Assembly: GCF_030373265.1 (NCBI RefSeq)
Contig: NZ_JAUCZC010000003.1
Span: forward strand, 124,001-188,000
DNA: 64,000 nucleotides
Reading direction: 5' to 3'
DNA from: Blastomonas sp.
GTDB taxonomy: Bacteria > Pseudomonadota > Alphaproteobacteria > Sphingomonadales > Sphingomonadaceae
This document shows positions 38,805 to 48,294 of this stretch, one piece after another (within the stretch, counting starts at the first letter, position 1; every line of letters begins with the position of its first letter). Under the pieces are notes generated by a model that saw only the letters and a list, made by a program, of their open reading frames with translations, had not been told where the DNA came from and ran no database searches. The translations under genes were made by a program, and so were the position numbers.

Positions 38805-38990
38805 CAGCCGATTCGACCGCCGCGGCCATTGCGCAGCGCTGCCGCCCGATCGCTCCAGGGCAAAGGGCCTGGCACAAACCCGCCGATCTGGCGGCATCGT
38901 CCATCTTCCCTCTGAGATTTTACAATTTTCTGACGCATGGTCACGAGCCACAAAAGGTGTTGTTAACCGTCCGCATGCGACCCACGGGCT

Positions 38991-40793
38991 ATGGACACTG
39001 TTCTCAATCGACTGACGAAGCTCGGGCACATCATGTGGCAGCCAATCATCACGGGTGTTGCCTATTACATTGCCGCAGTGGTGGCCCTGGCGCTCACCCA
39101 GGGGCAGGATGGCATCGCTGCCATATGGCCTTCGAGCGGCATTTTGCTGGCGGCCCTGCTGATGAACGGCAAAAGGCATGCCGGCTGGCACATTGGCGCG
39201 GCGATGATCGCCAGCCTGGCGGCGAATCTGGGCCTGAGCAATTCTCTGCTGGTTTCGATGGGTTTCAGCCTCGTGAACATGGCCGAGGCAACGGTTGCAG
39301 CATGGCTGATCATGCGCCGGCGAGGCGGTCACATCTCTTGGTCAGACCCCGCGCCCCTGGGCTGGTTCTGTGTGGCAGCAACCATCGCCACGGCGATCAG
39401 CGCCACATTGGCAGCAGGTCTCACCCAAAACCCATCCGTCGGTTTCTGGTTCTCGTGGTTTTCCACCGCGTTGCTGGGCATTCTGCTCGTAACGCCGTTG
39501 ATCATGATCATCAGGGATTCGATCCGGAAAGTGGATCTGAAGCGGCAACCCGACGCGCTTGGCAAAGTCATGGGCGTCTTCGGCTTGCAGGCGGTGATCT
39601 GCGGCATCACCTTCGGCCAATCGACGTTCCCCCTGTTGTTCCTGCCGATGATCGGGATATTGATCGCGGTTTTCCGATTGGGTCCGCTCGGCGCTGCCGG
39701 CAGCGTGCTCATGGTCACCGCGGCCAGTTCAATCGCGAGCAGCCTGGATTCTGGCCCATTGATGCTGATTGTCGCAAGCCACGGCACCCGCAGCCTGTTT
39801 CTGCAGTTCTATCTGCTCGCCCTGTTTGCCGCAGCACTGCCCGTCGCGGCCCTGCTGGCATCTGGGCGGCGCATGCAGCGCCGGCTGCGCGAGAACGTCC
39901 GATTGCTCCGGCTGGCCGAATCGACTGCCAAGGTCGGCCACTGGCGGCTTGATATCGAATCGGGGACGGTCGACTGGTCACCAGAGGTGTTCAACATCCA
40001 CGGACTGACGCATCAATCCCCGCCAATGGTCGACGAAGCGATCAACGCCTATCATCCCGATGACCGGGAGATGGTCGGTCAGCGAATCACGAAATCGATC
40101 GAAACCCAGACGGGCTTTCAATTCAGCGCCCGGATCATTCGACCGGATGGCGAAATTCGCCATGTGTTCTCCCGCGGCGAATTTGACCATGCCGATCATG
40201 AAAGGTCGGCCGGCCTGTTCGGTGTCATTCAGGACACAACCGCGCAGGTCGCCTATGAAAAGGATCTGCGTGCCGCCAGCGCACGCGCCCTGGAGGCAGC
40301 CGAGGAGGCCAGGATCATGTCGGAAACCGACCAGCTGACCGGAGTTGCCAACCGGCGGCGGGTGTATTCCGTGCTGGAAAGATCAATGCGCAACGCTCGG
40401 ACCAGCGATGGGTCTATGGCAGTCGCCATCTTCGACATCGATCATTTCAAATCGGTCAACGATCGCTTTGGTCATCAGGTCGGCGATGAGGTTATCAAAC
40501 GCGTCGCCAACGATGCCAGCCACCATTTGCGCGGAGATGACCTGCTGGGCAGATTGGGCGGCGAGGAATTCGTGATCGTCCTTCCCGGGGCAAGCGCACA
40601 CATTGCCATGCTGGTGGCCGAGCGCGTCCGTCTGGCCGTCCAGAGCGGGGGCACCAACCCGCCTGTCACCATCAGCCTGGGAGTTGCCGAGCTGGAACCC
40701 GATGATACGATCGAGACGCTGCTGAGCCGAGCCGACAAGGCGCTGTACGTCGCGAAAACCGAAGGCCGCAATGCGCTGAGACTTGCTGCCTGA
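38991..40793 (+). CDS. MASE1-PAS-GGDEF diguanylate cyclase
   Basis: N-terminal MASE1-like TM sensor (IWPSSGILLAALL), PAS (AESTAKVGHWRLDIESGTVDWS), FDIDHFKSVNDRFGHQVGDEVIK and GGEEF. Confidence 0.9.
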   Translation: MDTVLNRLTKLGHIMWQPIITGVAYYIAAVVALALTQGQDGIAAIWPSSGILLAALLMNGKRHAGWHIGAAMIASLAANLGLSNSLLVSMGFSLVNMAEATVAAWLIMRRRGGHISWSDPAPLGWFCVAATIATAISATLAAGLTQNPSVGFWFSWFSTALLGILLVTPLIMIIRDSIRKVDLKRQPDALGKVMGVFGLQAVICGITFGQSTFPLLFLPMIGILIAVFRLGPLGAAGSVLMVTAASSIASSLDSGPLMLIVASHGTRSLFLQFYLLALFAAALPVAALLASGRRMQRRLRENVRLLRLAESTAKVGHWRLDIESGTVDWSPEVFNIHGLTHQSPPMVDEAINAYHPDDREMVGQRITKSIETQTGFQFSARIIRPDGEIRHVFSRGEFDHADHERSAGLFGVIQDTTAQVAYEKDLRAASARALEAAEEARIMSETDQLTGVANRRRVYSVLERSMRNARTSDGSMAVAIFDIDHFKSVNDRFGHQVGDEVIKRVANDASHHLRGDDLLGRLGGEEFVIVLPGASAHIAMLVAERVRLAVQSGGTNPPVTISLGVAELEPDDTIETLLSRADKALYVAKTEGRNALRLAA

Positions 40794-40886
40794 TGCATCG
40801 GGTTTATCGCGGGCGATTGATCTGCGTCGGGTCGCCCGGCAACAAACTGCGTCGATCGGAGGGATGATCCGCAACAAATCCAATCT

Positions 40887-40900
40887 TTGACCCGTATCAA
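40887..40900. promoter_or_regulatory. FNR box upstream of hemN
   Basis: TTGACCCGTATCAA, match to TTGAY-N4-ATCAA. Confidence 0.85.
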
Positions 40901-40934
40901 AGACCGGCGTGGTCCCATCGCATAAAACGCCCCT

Positions 40935-42278
40935 ATGTGGACCTATCACCCCGATCTGCTCGCCCGGCCCGTGCCGCGGTATACCAGCTACCCGACGGCG
41001 GCGGATTTCGTCGATGAGGTGGGTGCGGGGCACTATGCCGACGCGCTCGATCGCATGGAATCGGCCACGGCGCTCTCGCTTTATATCCACATCCCCTATT
41101 GCGAGCAGATCTGCTGGTACTGCGGGTGCAACACCGGCGCAGCCAACCGCAAGCACCGGCTGACCGACTACCTCACCGCGTTGCGCTCCGAGATCGCGAT
41201 GGTCGCCAAACGGCTGGGCGGGCGCGGGCGAGTACAGCACATTGCCTTTGGCGGGGGCAGCCCCAACGCGATCACGCCCGTCGATTTCGTCCGTCTGCTC
41301 GACCGGATCATGACCGTTTTCGCCTGCAGCGAACCGGAGATCTCGATCGAAATCGACCCGCGCACGTTCACGCTCGAATGGGCCCGCGTGCTGGCCTCGT
41401 CGCAGGTCAGCCGGGTGAGCATGGGCGTGCAGACATTCGCGCCGCACATCCAGGCGGCGATCGGCCGCGTCCAGCCGCTCGAGCAGATCGAGCAGGCGGT
41501 GATGTCGCTGCGTATGCGCGGTGTCGACGCGATCAACTTCGATCTGATGTACGGGCTTCCCGGCCAGCATCTCGACGATCTCGACGCCACGCTCGTGCAG
41601 ACCATCCGGCTCGCTCCCAGCCGGATCGCGCTGTTTGGCTATGCTCATCTGCCCACCATGATTCCCCGGCAGAAACGGATCGATGCAAGCGACCTGCCTA
41701 ACGACCGGGAGCGCTTTGAACAGGCGGCATTCGGCTATCTGCGGCTGCATGATGCAGGCTATGTACCGATCGGCTTCGATCACTTCGCGTTGCCTGGCGA
41801 CCCGCTGGCCGTCGCGGCACGCCAACACCGGCTCAACCGCAACTTCCAGGGGTTCACCCATGACGGCGCATCGATGCTGCTGGGCTTCGGCGCCAGCGCG
41901 ATCAGCATCCTGCCGGGGCTGATCGTCCAGAACGAAAAACGCGCGGGGCCCTATCGCACTTTGGTCGGTACCGGCCAGATGCCTGCGACGCGGGGCGTGG
42001 CGCTCAACGCCGATGACGCCCTTCGCGGCACCATTATCAATGCGCTTCTGTGCCAGGGTCGCGCGACGCTGCCACCAGACTTCCTCCCTACTGCCCGCGC
42101 CGCTCTTGCCGAGTTTGAACGGCGCGGGCTCCTTTTTTGGGAGCAGGACGATCTGGTGATGGCCCCTGCGTCAGAACCCTATGCGCGCGTCATCGCCGCG
42201 CAGTTCGATGGCTATCGCGGGACCATTCATCCGCACAGCGGAGCTGCCCGCTTGCATTCCGCCGCGCCAGCCTGTTGA
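40935..42278 (+). CDS. hemN: Oxygen-independent coproporphyrinogen III oxidase
   Basis: MWTYHPDLLARPVPRYTSYPTAADF, YIHIPYCEQICWYCGCNT, MYGLPGQ. Confidence 0.96.
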   Translation: MWTYHPDLLARPVPRYTSYPTAADFVDEVGAGHYADALDRMESATALSLYIHIPYCEQICWYCGCNTGAANRKHRLTDYLTALRSEIAMVAKRLGGRGRVQHIAFGGGSPNAITPVDFVRLLDRIMTVFACSEPEISIEIDPRTFTLEWARVLASSQVSRVSMGVQTFAPHIQAAIGRVQPLEQIEQAVMSLRMRGVDAINFDLMYGLPGQHLDDLDATLVQTIRLAPSRIALFGYAHLPTMIPRQKRIDASDLPNDRERFEQAAFGYLRLHDAGYVPIGFDHFALPGDPLAVAARQHRLNRNFQGFTHDGASMLLGFGASAISILPGLIVQNEKRAGPYRTLVGTGQMPATRGVALNADDALRGTIINALLCQGRATLPPDFLPTARAALAEFERRGLLFWEQDDLVMAPASEPYARVIAAQFDGYRGTIHPHSGAARLHSAAPAC

Positions 42279-42344
42279 GATTACGCCGGCGGTGCGACGC
42301 GAATCACGCGGCGCGGCGGGATCGCTAACGGGGGTAGCCACAGC

Positions 42345-42977
42345 ATGACGACATCAGACGCCACGGCCAATTATGCGGGCGTGTTCGGCAACCGCATCGG
42401 CTTCGGCCGACGCCCCGCCTTGCTGCTGATCGATTTCGTCGAGGCCTATTTCGATCGGACGTGCGATCTGTTCGCCGATGTCGAGGACGCGCTGGCTAGC
42501 GCCATCCGGGTGCGTGATGCAGCGCGTGCGGCGGGCATCCCGGTCATCTACACCAATGTCGTCTATCACCCCAGCCTGGTCGATGGCGGGCGCTTCATGC
42601 AGAAGACGCCGCTGCTCAAGCACTTCGTTGCAGGCTCGCCAATGGGTGCATGGCCCGCAGGGCTCGAGCCGAACGCCGATGAACTGGTGATCTCCAAGCA
42701 GTATCCCAGCGCCTTTTTCGGGACCTCGCTCGCCGCGACGCTGACCGCTGCCGGCGTCGACAGCGTCATCCTGACCGGGCTTTCGACCAGCGGCTGCGTG
42801 CGCGCGACGTGTGTCGACACGAGCAGCCACGGTTTCATCCCGATCGTCGTCGCCGATGCCTGCGGCGACCGCCACGAAGCCCCGCACACCGCCAATCTGT
42901 TCGACATGAACGCCAAATATGCCGATGTCGTGAGCGAAGCCGAAGTGCTGGCGCATCTGGCGGGTTTGGGGGGCTAA
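42345..42977 (+). CDS. Isochorismatase / N-carbamoylsarcosine amidase-family hydrolase
   Basis: PALLLIDFVEAYF, KQYPSAFFGTSLAATL, LTGLSTSGCVRATCVDTSSHGF, VVADACGDR. Confidence 0.9.
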   Translation: MTTSDATANYAGVFGNRIGFGRRPALLLIDFVEAYFDRTCDLFADVEDALASAIRVRDAARAAGIPVIYTNVVYHPSLVDGGRFMQKTPLLKHFVAGSPMGAWPAGLEPNADELVISKQYPSAFFGTSLAATLTAAGVDSVILTGLSTSGCVRATCVDTSSHGFIPIVVADACGDRHEAPHTANLFDMNAKYADVVSEAEVLAHLAGLGG

Positions 42978-42995
42978 CAGGCCACCATCTTTATC

Positions 42996-43070
42996 GTCAC
43001 CCCCGCGAACGCGGGGGTCCCGTTACTGCGGACGTCGCGCCGAAGCGGGATTCCCGCCTCGCGGGAATGG
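42996..43070. repeat. REP-like palindrome, GTCACCCCCGCG...CGCGGGAATG family (copy 3)
   Basis: gtcacccccgcgaacgcgggggtccc...gcgggattcccgcctcgcgggaatg; between convergent genes. Confidence 0.75.
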
Positions 43071-43074
43071 GCGA

Positions 43075-44286
43075 TTAAACCGCGCCCGCCGCCTTCAGCT
43101 CCGCGATCGCCGCTTCGTCCAGCCCGAGCAGTTCGCCATACACTTGCGCATTGTGCTCGCCGATAGACTGCGGGGCGAGACTGCGGATGCTGCTGGGCGT
43201 ATCGGAGAGCTTGGGGAAGCTGTTCTGCATCGCGAACTTGCCCCAGCGCGGGCTGTCGACCTCGACCAGCGCCTCGCGCGCCTTGAAATGCTCGTCGTCC
43301 AGCATGTCCGCCGCGCCATAGATGCGCCCCGCCGGAACGCTGTGTTCGATCATCAGCGCCTCGACCTCGGCCACGGTCAGCGTTTTGGTCCAGGCCTCGA
43401 TCAGGTCGTCGAGTTCCTTCTGCCGCTGCCCGCGCGCCAGATGCGTCGCATAGCGCGGGTCGCTGGCGAGTTCGGGCTGCCCCATCGCCTTGCATAGCCG
43501 CGCAAACACCGCGTCCTGATTGGCGCCGATCAGATATTCGCCGTCGTTGCACTGATAGACGTTGCTGGGCGCGACGCCTTCAAGGATCGACCCGGTACGC
43601 TGGCGGACATGGCCGCCGACCATATATTCGGGCACCAGGCTTTCCATCACCTGCAGCACCGCCTCATAGAGAGCGCTATCGACCACCTGCCCCCGGCCGG
43701 TCCGCTCGCGCGCATGCAGCGCGGCGAGCGCGCCCATGCAGCCATATGTCGCAGCCAGCGAATCGCCGATCGAGACCCCCATGCGGCTGGGCGGGCGGTC
43801 GGGATCGCCGACGATCGCGCGCCATCCGCCCATCGCCTCGCCGATTCCACCGAAGCCCGCGCGCGACGAATAAGGCCCGGTCTGGCCATAGCCCGAGACG
43901 CGCACGATGATGAGCCGCGGATTGATCGCATGCAGCGCATCGGGCCCCAGCCCCCATTTCTCGATCGTGCCGGGCTTGAAGTTCTCGATCAGGATATCGG
44001 CATGTTCGACCAGCTTGCGGACGATCTCCTGCCCTGCGGGAATTCGAAGGTTGGCGCTGACCGACTTCTTGTTGCGGGCGACGACCTCCCACCACAGTTT
44101 CTGCTCGCCATGGCCCCAGGCCCGCATCGGATCGCCGCCACCAACACCGTCCACCGCGGGCGGTTCGACCTTGATCACCTCCGCGCCCATGTCGCCGAGC
44201 AACTGGCCGCAGAACGGACCTGCGATCAGCTGGCCGAGTTCGACGACGCGAATGCCGGCCAATGCCCCCTGGTTTTCCTGGCTCAT
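43075..44286 (-). CDS. CaiB/BaiF family CoA-transferase
   Basis: GIRVVELGQLIAGPFCGQLLGDMGAEVIKVEPP, SANLRIPAGQEIVRKL, VSGYGQTGPYSSRAGFG. Confidence 0.93.
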   Translation of the reverse strand: MSQENQGALAGIRVVELGQLIAGPFCGQLLGDMGAEVIKVEPPAVDGVGGGDPMRAWGHGEQKLWWEVVARNKKSVSANLRIPAGQEIVRKLVEHADILIENFKPGTIEKWGLGPDALHAINPRLIIVRVSGYGQTGPYSSRAGFGGIGEAMGGWRAIVGDPDRPPSRMGVSIGDSLAATYGCMGALAALHARERTGRGQVVDSALYEAVLQVMESLVPEYMVGGHVRQRTGSILEGVAPSNVYQCNDGEYLIGANQDAVFARLCKAMGQPELASDPRYATHLARGQRQKELDDLIEAWTKTLTVAEVEALMIEHSVPAGRIYGAADMLDDEHFKAREALVEVDSPRWGKFAMQNSFPKLSDTPSSIRSLAPQSIGEHNAQVYGELLGLDEAAIAELKAAGAV

Positions 44287-44296
44287 GGCGTGGTCC

Positions 44297-46174
44297 TTAT
44301 TCTGCGGCAATCGCGTGGTGGTTCCAGCGCGGCTGGATCGGTGCGGGCAGCCCGGTTTCCGCGAGGCAGTTGGCGCGCAGCTGCTCGATGCTCGGGCCAT
44401 AATCGAACAGCGGCAGATCGGCGCGCTCGGCGCGCATCGTGGTGCGCAACGCTTCGGTAGCGGCGGTATCGAGCACGCCATCGGCATCGGCGATCACGCC
44501 ATAGGCCTTGGCCCCTTCGGACGTCACCAGACCCTGGCGGATTTCCTTGGCGACCAGCTCGGGCGCGCGTTCGAGCGGGTCACCCCAGCCGCCGCCGCCC
44601 CAAGTGATGAAATGCAGGATATCGCCCGCCTCGACCCGGACATCTTCCACCTTGTTGCCGACGATGGTTTGCGTGCCATCGGCCTTTTCCAGGATCTTGC
44701 GCGCGCGTGCGCCGGGCTTGCCGCCGTTGACGCCCCAGGGCGGCACGAACCAGCGGTCGTCGTGGATCGCGATCACGCCGGGCTCGAGGAACCGGTAGGT
44801 CATCAGGATGCCGTTGCCGCCGCGGTGCAGCCCCGCGCCGCCGCTGTCGGGCACGGTCTCGTAGCGCTCGATGACCAGCGGGAAATAGCGCTCAAGAAAC
44901 TCGTTGGGCACGTTGGTGAAGCCCGGCCACAAGGAATGGCCATCGGGGCCATCGCCCATCGGCCGCCCCGGAATGCCGCCAAAGCCGATCTGGAACAGCT
45001 GGAACCACTCGCCCTTTTTGTCGGTGCCCGCATAGAACAGATGCGGCGACGACGAAAAGCCGGCGGCGTTCAAGAATTCGGGCGTCTTCTGGCCGAGCAG
45101 CCCACCCAAAATGTCGAAGATGCGGCCCAGCGCATGGGTGCGGCCCGACAGCGCTGCGGGATAGCGCGGCTTGAGCAGCGATCCTTCGGGAATGCGCACC
45201 TCGATCAGGTCGTAGAAGCCGTCGTTGAACAGGATCTGTGGATCGAAGACCATGATCATGTAGATGCCGAAGAACATCTTGAACATGTTCTCGTTGAGCA
45301 GGAAGTTGATCGAGGCCTGGCTTTGCGGGTCGGTGCCGTCGAAATCGAGGATGACCTTATCGCCGTCGCGCCACATCGTGCATTTGAGCTTGTACGGCCC
45401 ATAGCCCATGCCGTCGTCGCAGATATAATCCTCGAAGCTGACCGGCTCTTCGCTGATCGCCTGGGACAGCAGGATCTTCATCGCGCGGTGGTTGCGCGCG
45501 AGCAGCTCCTGCGTCGCCGAGACATAGGTGTCGACGCCGAAACGCTCGCTCATCTCGATCACCCGGCGCGCGGCGACGCGGCACGAGGCGATCAACGCGT
45601 TCAGGTCCGCCGCGCACCACGCAGGCGTGCGGCTCTGGTGCAGCACCAGTTTGACCAGATCCTCGTTGTACACGCCCTTCTTCCAGATCTTGACCGGGGG
45701 AATGCGCACACCTTCCTGGAAGATGCTGGTCGCATCGATCGGCATCGACCCTGGCACCTTGCCGCCGATGTCGCTCTGGTGGCCGAACATCGCGGTATAA
45801 GCGAGCAACCGGCCGTCCTTGAACACCGGCAGCAACACCAGCCAGTCGTTGCTATGGCTGATCGCGCCGCCGACCGAATACGGGTCCGACAGGAAGATCA
45901 TGTCGCCATCCTCGAGCGTACCGTCAAAGCCTTCGAGGAAGCCGCCGATGAAGCTGCCGAACTGGCCAACGATCATCCGGCCGAGATGATCGGCGATCAG
46001 CGGAAAGGCATCGCCCTGCTCGCGGATGCCGGGCGACATCGCGGTTCGAACGAGCGTTGCGTCCATTTCGATGCGGGCGTTGCGCAGCGCGTTTTCGATG
46101 ATGTCGAGGCTGACCGGATCGATGGTCTTCTTCTCGAACGGGGTGTCGTTGGTCTGGATGATCGTTGCGGGCAT
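44297..46174 (-). CDS. Hydantoinase B/oxoprolinase (HyuB) family protein
   Basis: DPVSLDIIENALRNARIEMDATLVRTAMSPGIREQGDAFPLI, GSGGAGLHRGGNG-like segment DSGGAGLHRGGNGILM, GGGWGDPLER. Confidence 0.93.
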   Translation of the reverse strand: MPATIIQTNDTPFEKKTIDPVSLDIIENALRNARIEMDATLVRTAMSPGIREQGDAFPLIADHLGRMIVGQFGSFIGGFLEGFDGTLEDGDMIFLSDPYSVGGAISHSNDWLVLLPVFKDGRLLAYTAMFGHQSDIGGKVPGSMPIDATSIFQEGVRIPPVKIWKKGVYNEDLVKLVLHQSRTPAWCAADLNALIASCRVAARRVIEMSERFGVDTYVSATQELLARNHRAMKILLSQAISEEPVSFEDYICDDGMGYGPYKLKCTMWRDGDKVILDFDGTDPQSQASINFLLNENMFKMFFGIYMIMVFDPQILFNDGFYDLIEVRIPEGSLLKPRYPAALSGRTHALGRIFDILGGLLGQKTPEFLNAAGFSSSPHLFYAGTDKKGEWFQLFQIGFGGIPGRPMGDGPDGHSLWPGFTNVPNEFLERYFPLVIERYETVPDSGGAGLHRGGNGILMTYRFLEPGVIAIHDDRWFVPPWGVNGGKPGARARKILEKADGTQTIVGNKVEDVRVEAGDILHFITWGGGGWGDPLERAPELVAKEIRQGLVTSEGAKAYGVIADADGVLDTAATEALRTTMRAERADLPLFDYGPSIEQLRANCLAETGLPAPIQPRWNHHAIAAE

Positions 46175-46177
46175 GGG

Positions 46178-48235
46178 TCAGTTCCCCTTCTTGAGGGTGA
46201 TCAAAATGTTGCCGACGCTGTCGACGGTGCCGGTGCAATCGGCTTCGATCAGCGTGGTCGAGTCCATCTCGATGACGATGGCAGGGCCGGGGATGACGTC
46301 TCCGGCGAGCAGCTTGGAACGGTCGTAGATGACCGCGGGCATCATCGCCCCGTCCATCCACAGCTCATGAGCGCGCAGCTTGGCCGCCGACGGGTCGCCA
46401 TTGCCCTGCGCCAGCGTGGCGGCGGGCAGATCGAGCGGCTGGCCCATCGCCACCGCGCGCAGGTTCACGATCTCGTGCTCCGAATCCATGTTGAAGGTGA
46501 ACAATCGGTGGTGTTCCTCGTCGAACCGGCCGGTCAGCCACTCGATGCCATGGGTGTGCAGGTCATCGCGGGTGACCGCCATCGGCACCTCGAACGCCTG
46601 GCCCGCATAGCGCACATCGACCTCGAAGGTGATGGTGACATCCTCCCTCGCAACGCCCTCGGAGACCAATTCGTCGCCGATCTGCGCCGCCATTTCGTCG
46701 AGGATGCCGCCGAGCTCGTCGAGCGTGGTCGCGCTCGCGAGCCGCGAGAAGCTGCGCGCGGTTTCGGTGCGCATGCGCGTGGTCGCATCGCCCAGCGCGC
46801 ACAGCACGCCGGGACTGACCGGCGAGACCGCAGGCCAGCTGCCCATCAGCCGGGCAACCGCATTGACGTGCAGCGGCCCCGCGCCGCCAAAGCCCATCAG
46901 CGCGAAATCGCGCGGGTCATAGCCCTGCTGCACCGAGATCATCCGCAGCGCACCGAACATGTTCTCGTTGACGATATCGATGATGCCGCGCGCGGCGGCG
47001 TAAAGGTCGATCTTGAGCGCGTCGGCGATGGTCTGCACCGCCTTCTTGGCGCCCTCGCGGTCGAGCTTGAAGGTGCCGCCGAGCAGAGCTTCAGGCAGAT
47101 AGCCCAGCACGACATTGGCGTCGGTCACCGTCGGCAGCTCGCCACCCTTGCCGTACGCGACCGGCCCCGGCACTGCGCCCGCCGATTGCGGTCCGACCCT
47201 AAGGGCTCCGGTCAGTTCCGGCACATAGGCGATCGATCCACCGCCCGCGCCCACGGTCTTGACGTCGAGCGCGGAGGCGCGGACCGACAGATGCCCGACC
47301 TCGGTGGTGCGCACCCGGCGCGCCTCGAGGTTCTCGATCAGCGCGACGTCGGTCGAGGTACCGCCGACATCGAGCGTCAGGATGTTCTTAATGCCTGCGT
47401 TCTTGCCGACCCAGATCGCGCCGGTCACGCCGCCCGCCGGACCCGACATCAGCAGCGAGACGGGATGCTCTTCGGATTTTTCCGAGCTCATCAGCCCGCC
47501 ATCGGAGCGCAGCAAAGCCAATTTGCCCGCCATCCCCGCATCGCGAAGCCGGCTGCGCAGGTTGCGGACATAGCGGCCGACGACGGGGCGCACCGCGGCA
47601 TTGGCGACCGTGGTCAGCGTGCGTTCGTATTCCTGCATCTCGGGCAGCACGCTATGGCTGAGCGAAATCGGCACATCGGGCATGACCTCGGCGGCGAGTT
47701 CGGCGACGCGGCGTTCGTGCGCGCCGTTCAGATAGGCGTTCATCAGGCTGACGGTCAGCGCCTCGACGCCTTGCGTCTTCAATGTTTCCAGAGCGGCGCG
47801 GATATCGGCATCGTCGATCGCGCGCATCTCCTCGCCCTGCGCCGACATGCGGCCTGCGACCTCGACGGTGTCCTCCAGCGCGGCGAGCGGGGTGGGCTTG
47901 GGCCAGACGATCCAGCCGGCAAGCCCGCCGGGCACGAAACTCCGCGCAATCTGCATCACCTGGCGATAGCCTTCGGTGACGATCAGCCCGACGCGCGCGC
48001 CCTTGCCCTCGAGCACCGCATTGGTCGCAACCGTCGTTCCGTGGAGGAATATCTCGACATCGGCAGGGGTGATGCCCGCGCTCGCGCAGATTGCCTGCAC
48101 CCCCACCAGAATGCCCTCGGAGCTGTCATGCGGGGTCGATGGGGTCTTGTGCCGCCAGAAGGCGCCCGATTGTTCGTCGAACAGCAGCAGATCGGTAAAT
48201 GTGCCGCCGACATCGACACCCAGCCTGTAACTCAT
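46178..48235 (-). CDS. Hydantoinase A/oxoprolinase (HyuA) family protein
   Basis: MSYRLGVDVGGTFTDLLLFDE, HGTTVATNAVLEGKGARVGLI, LTLDVGGTSTDVALI, MGFGGAGPLH. Confidence 0.93.
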   Translation of the reverse strand: MSYRLGVDVGGTFTDLLLFDEQSGAFWRHKTPSTPHDSSEGILVGVQAICASAGITPADVEIFLHGTTVATNAVLEGKGARVGLIVTEGYRQVMQIARSFVPGGLAGWIVWPKPTPLAALEDTVEVAGRMSAQGEEMRAIDDADIRAALETLKTQGVEALTVSLMNAYLNGAHERRVAELAAEVMPDVPISLSHSVLPEMQEYERTLTTVANAAVRPVVGRYVRNLRSRLRDAGMAGKLALLRSDGGLMSSEKSEEHPVSLLMSGPAGGVTGAIWVGKNAGIKNILTLDVGGTSTDVALIENLEARRVRTTEVGHLSVRASALDVKTVGAGGGSIAYVPELTGALRVGPQSAGAVPGPVAYGKGGELPTVTDANVVLGYLPEALLGGTFKLDREGAKKAVQTIADALKIDLYAAARGIIDIVNENMFGALRMISVQQGYDPRDFALMGFGGAGPLHVNAVARLMGSWPAVSPVSPGVLCALGDATTRMRTETARSFSRLASATTLDELGGILDEMAAQIGDELVSEGVAREDVTITFEVDVRYAGQAFEVPMAVTRDDLHTHGIEWLTGRFDEEHHRLFTFNMDSEHEIVNLRAVAMGQPLDLPAATLAQGNGDPSAAKLRAHELWMDGAMMPAVIYDRSKLLAGDVIPGPAIVIEMDSTTLIEADCTGTVDSVGNILITLKKGN

Positions 48236-48294
48236 TCCTTCACCCCTTGGCTTGCCGACGCCGAACGTCGGCACGTTTGACTTATGGTCCGTCC

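Noticed and set aside
43907-48280. 1457-aa plus-strand ORF across the hydantoinase/CoA-transferase region
   Set aside because: Antisense to three well-supported minus-strand genes; composition (Arg, His, Asp, Ala rich, no domains) is typical of GC-rich shadow ORFs.
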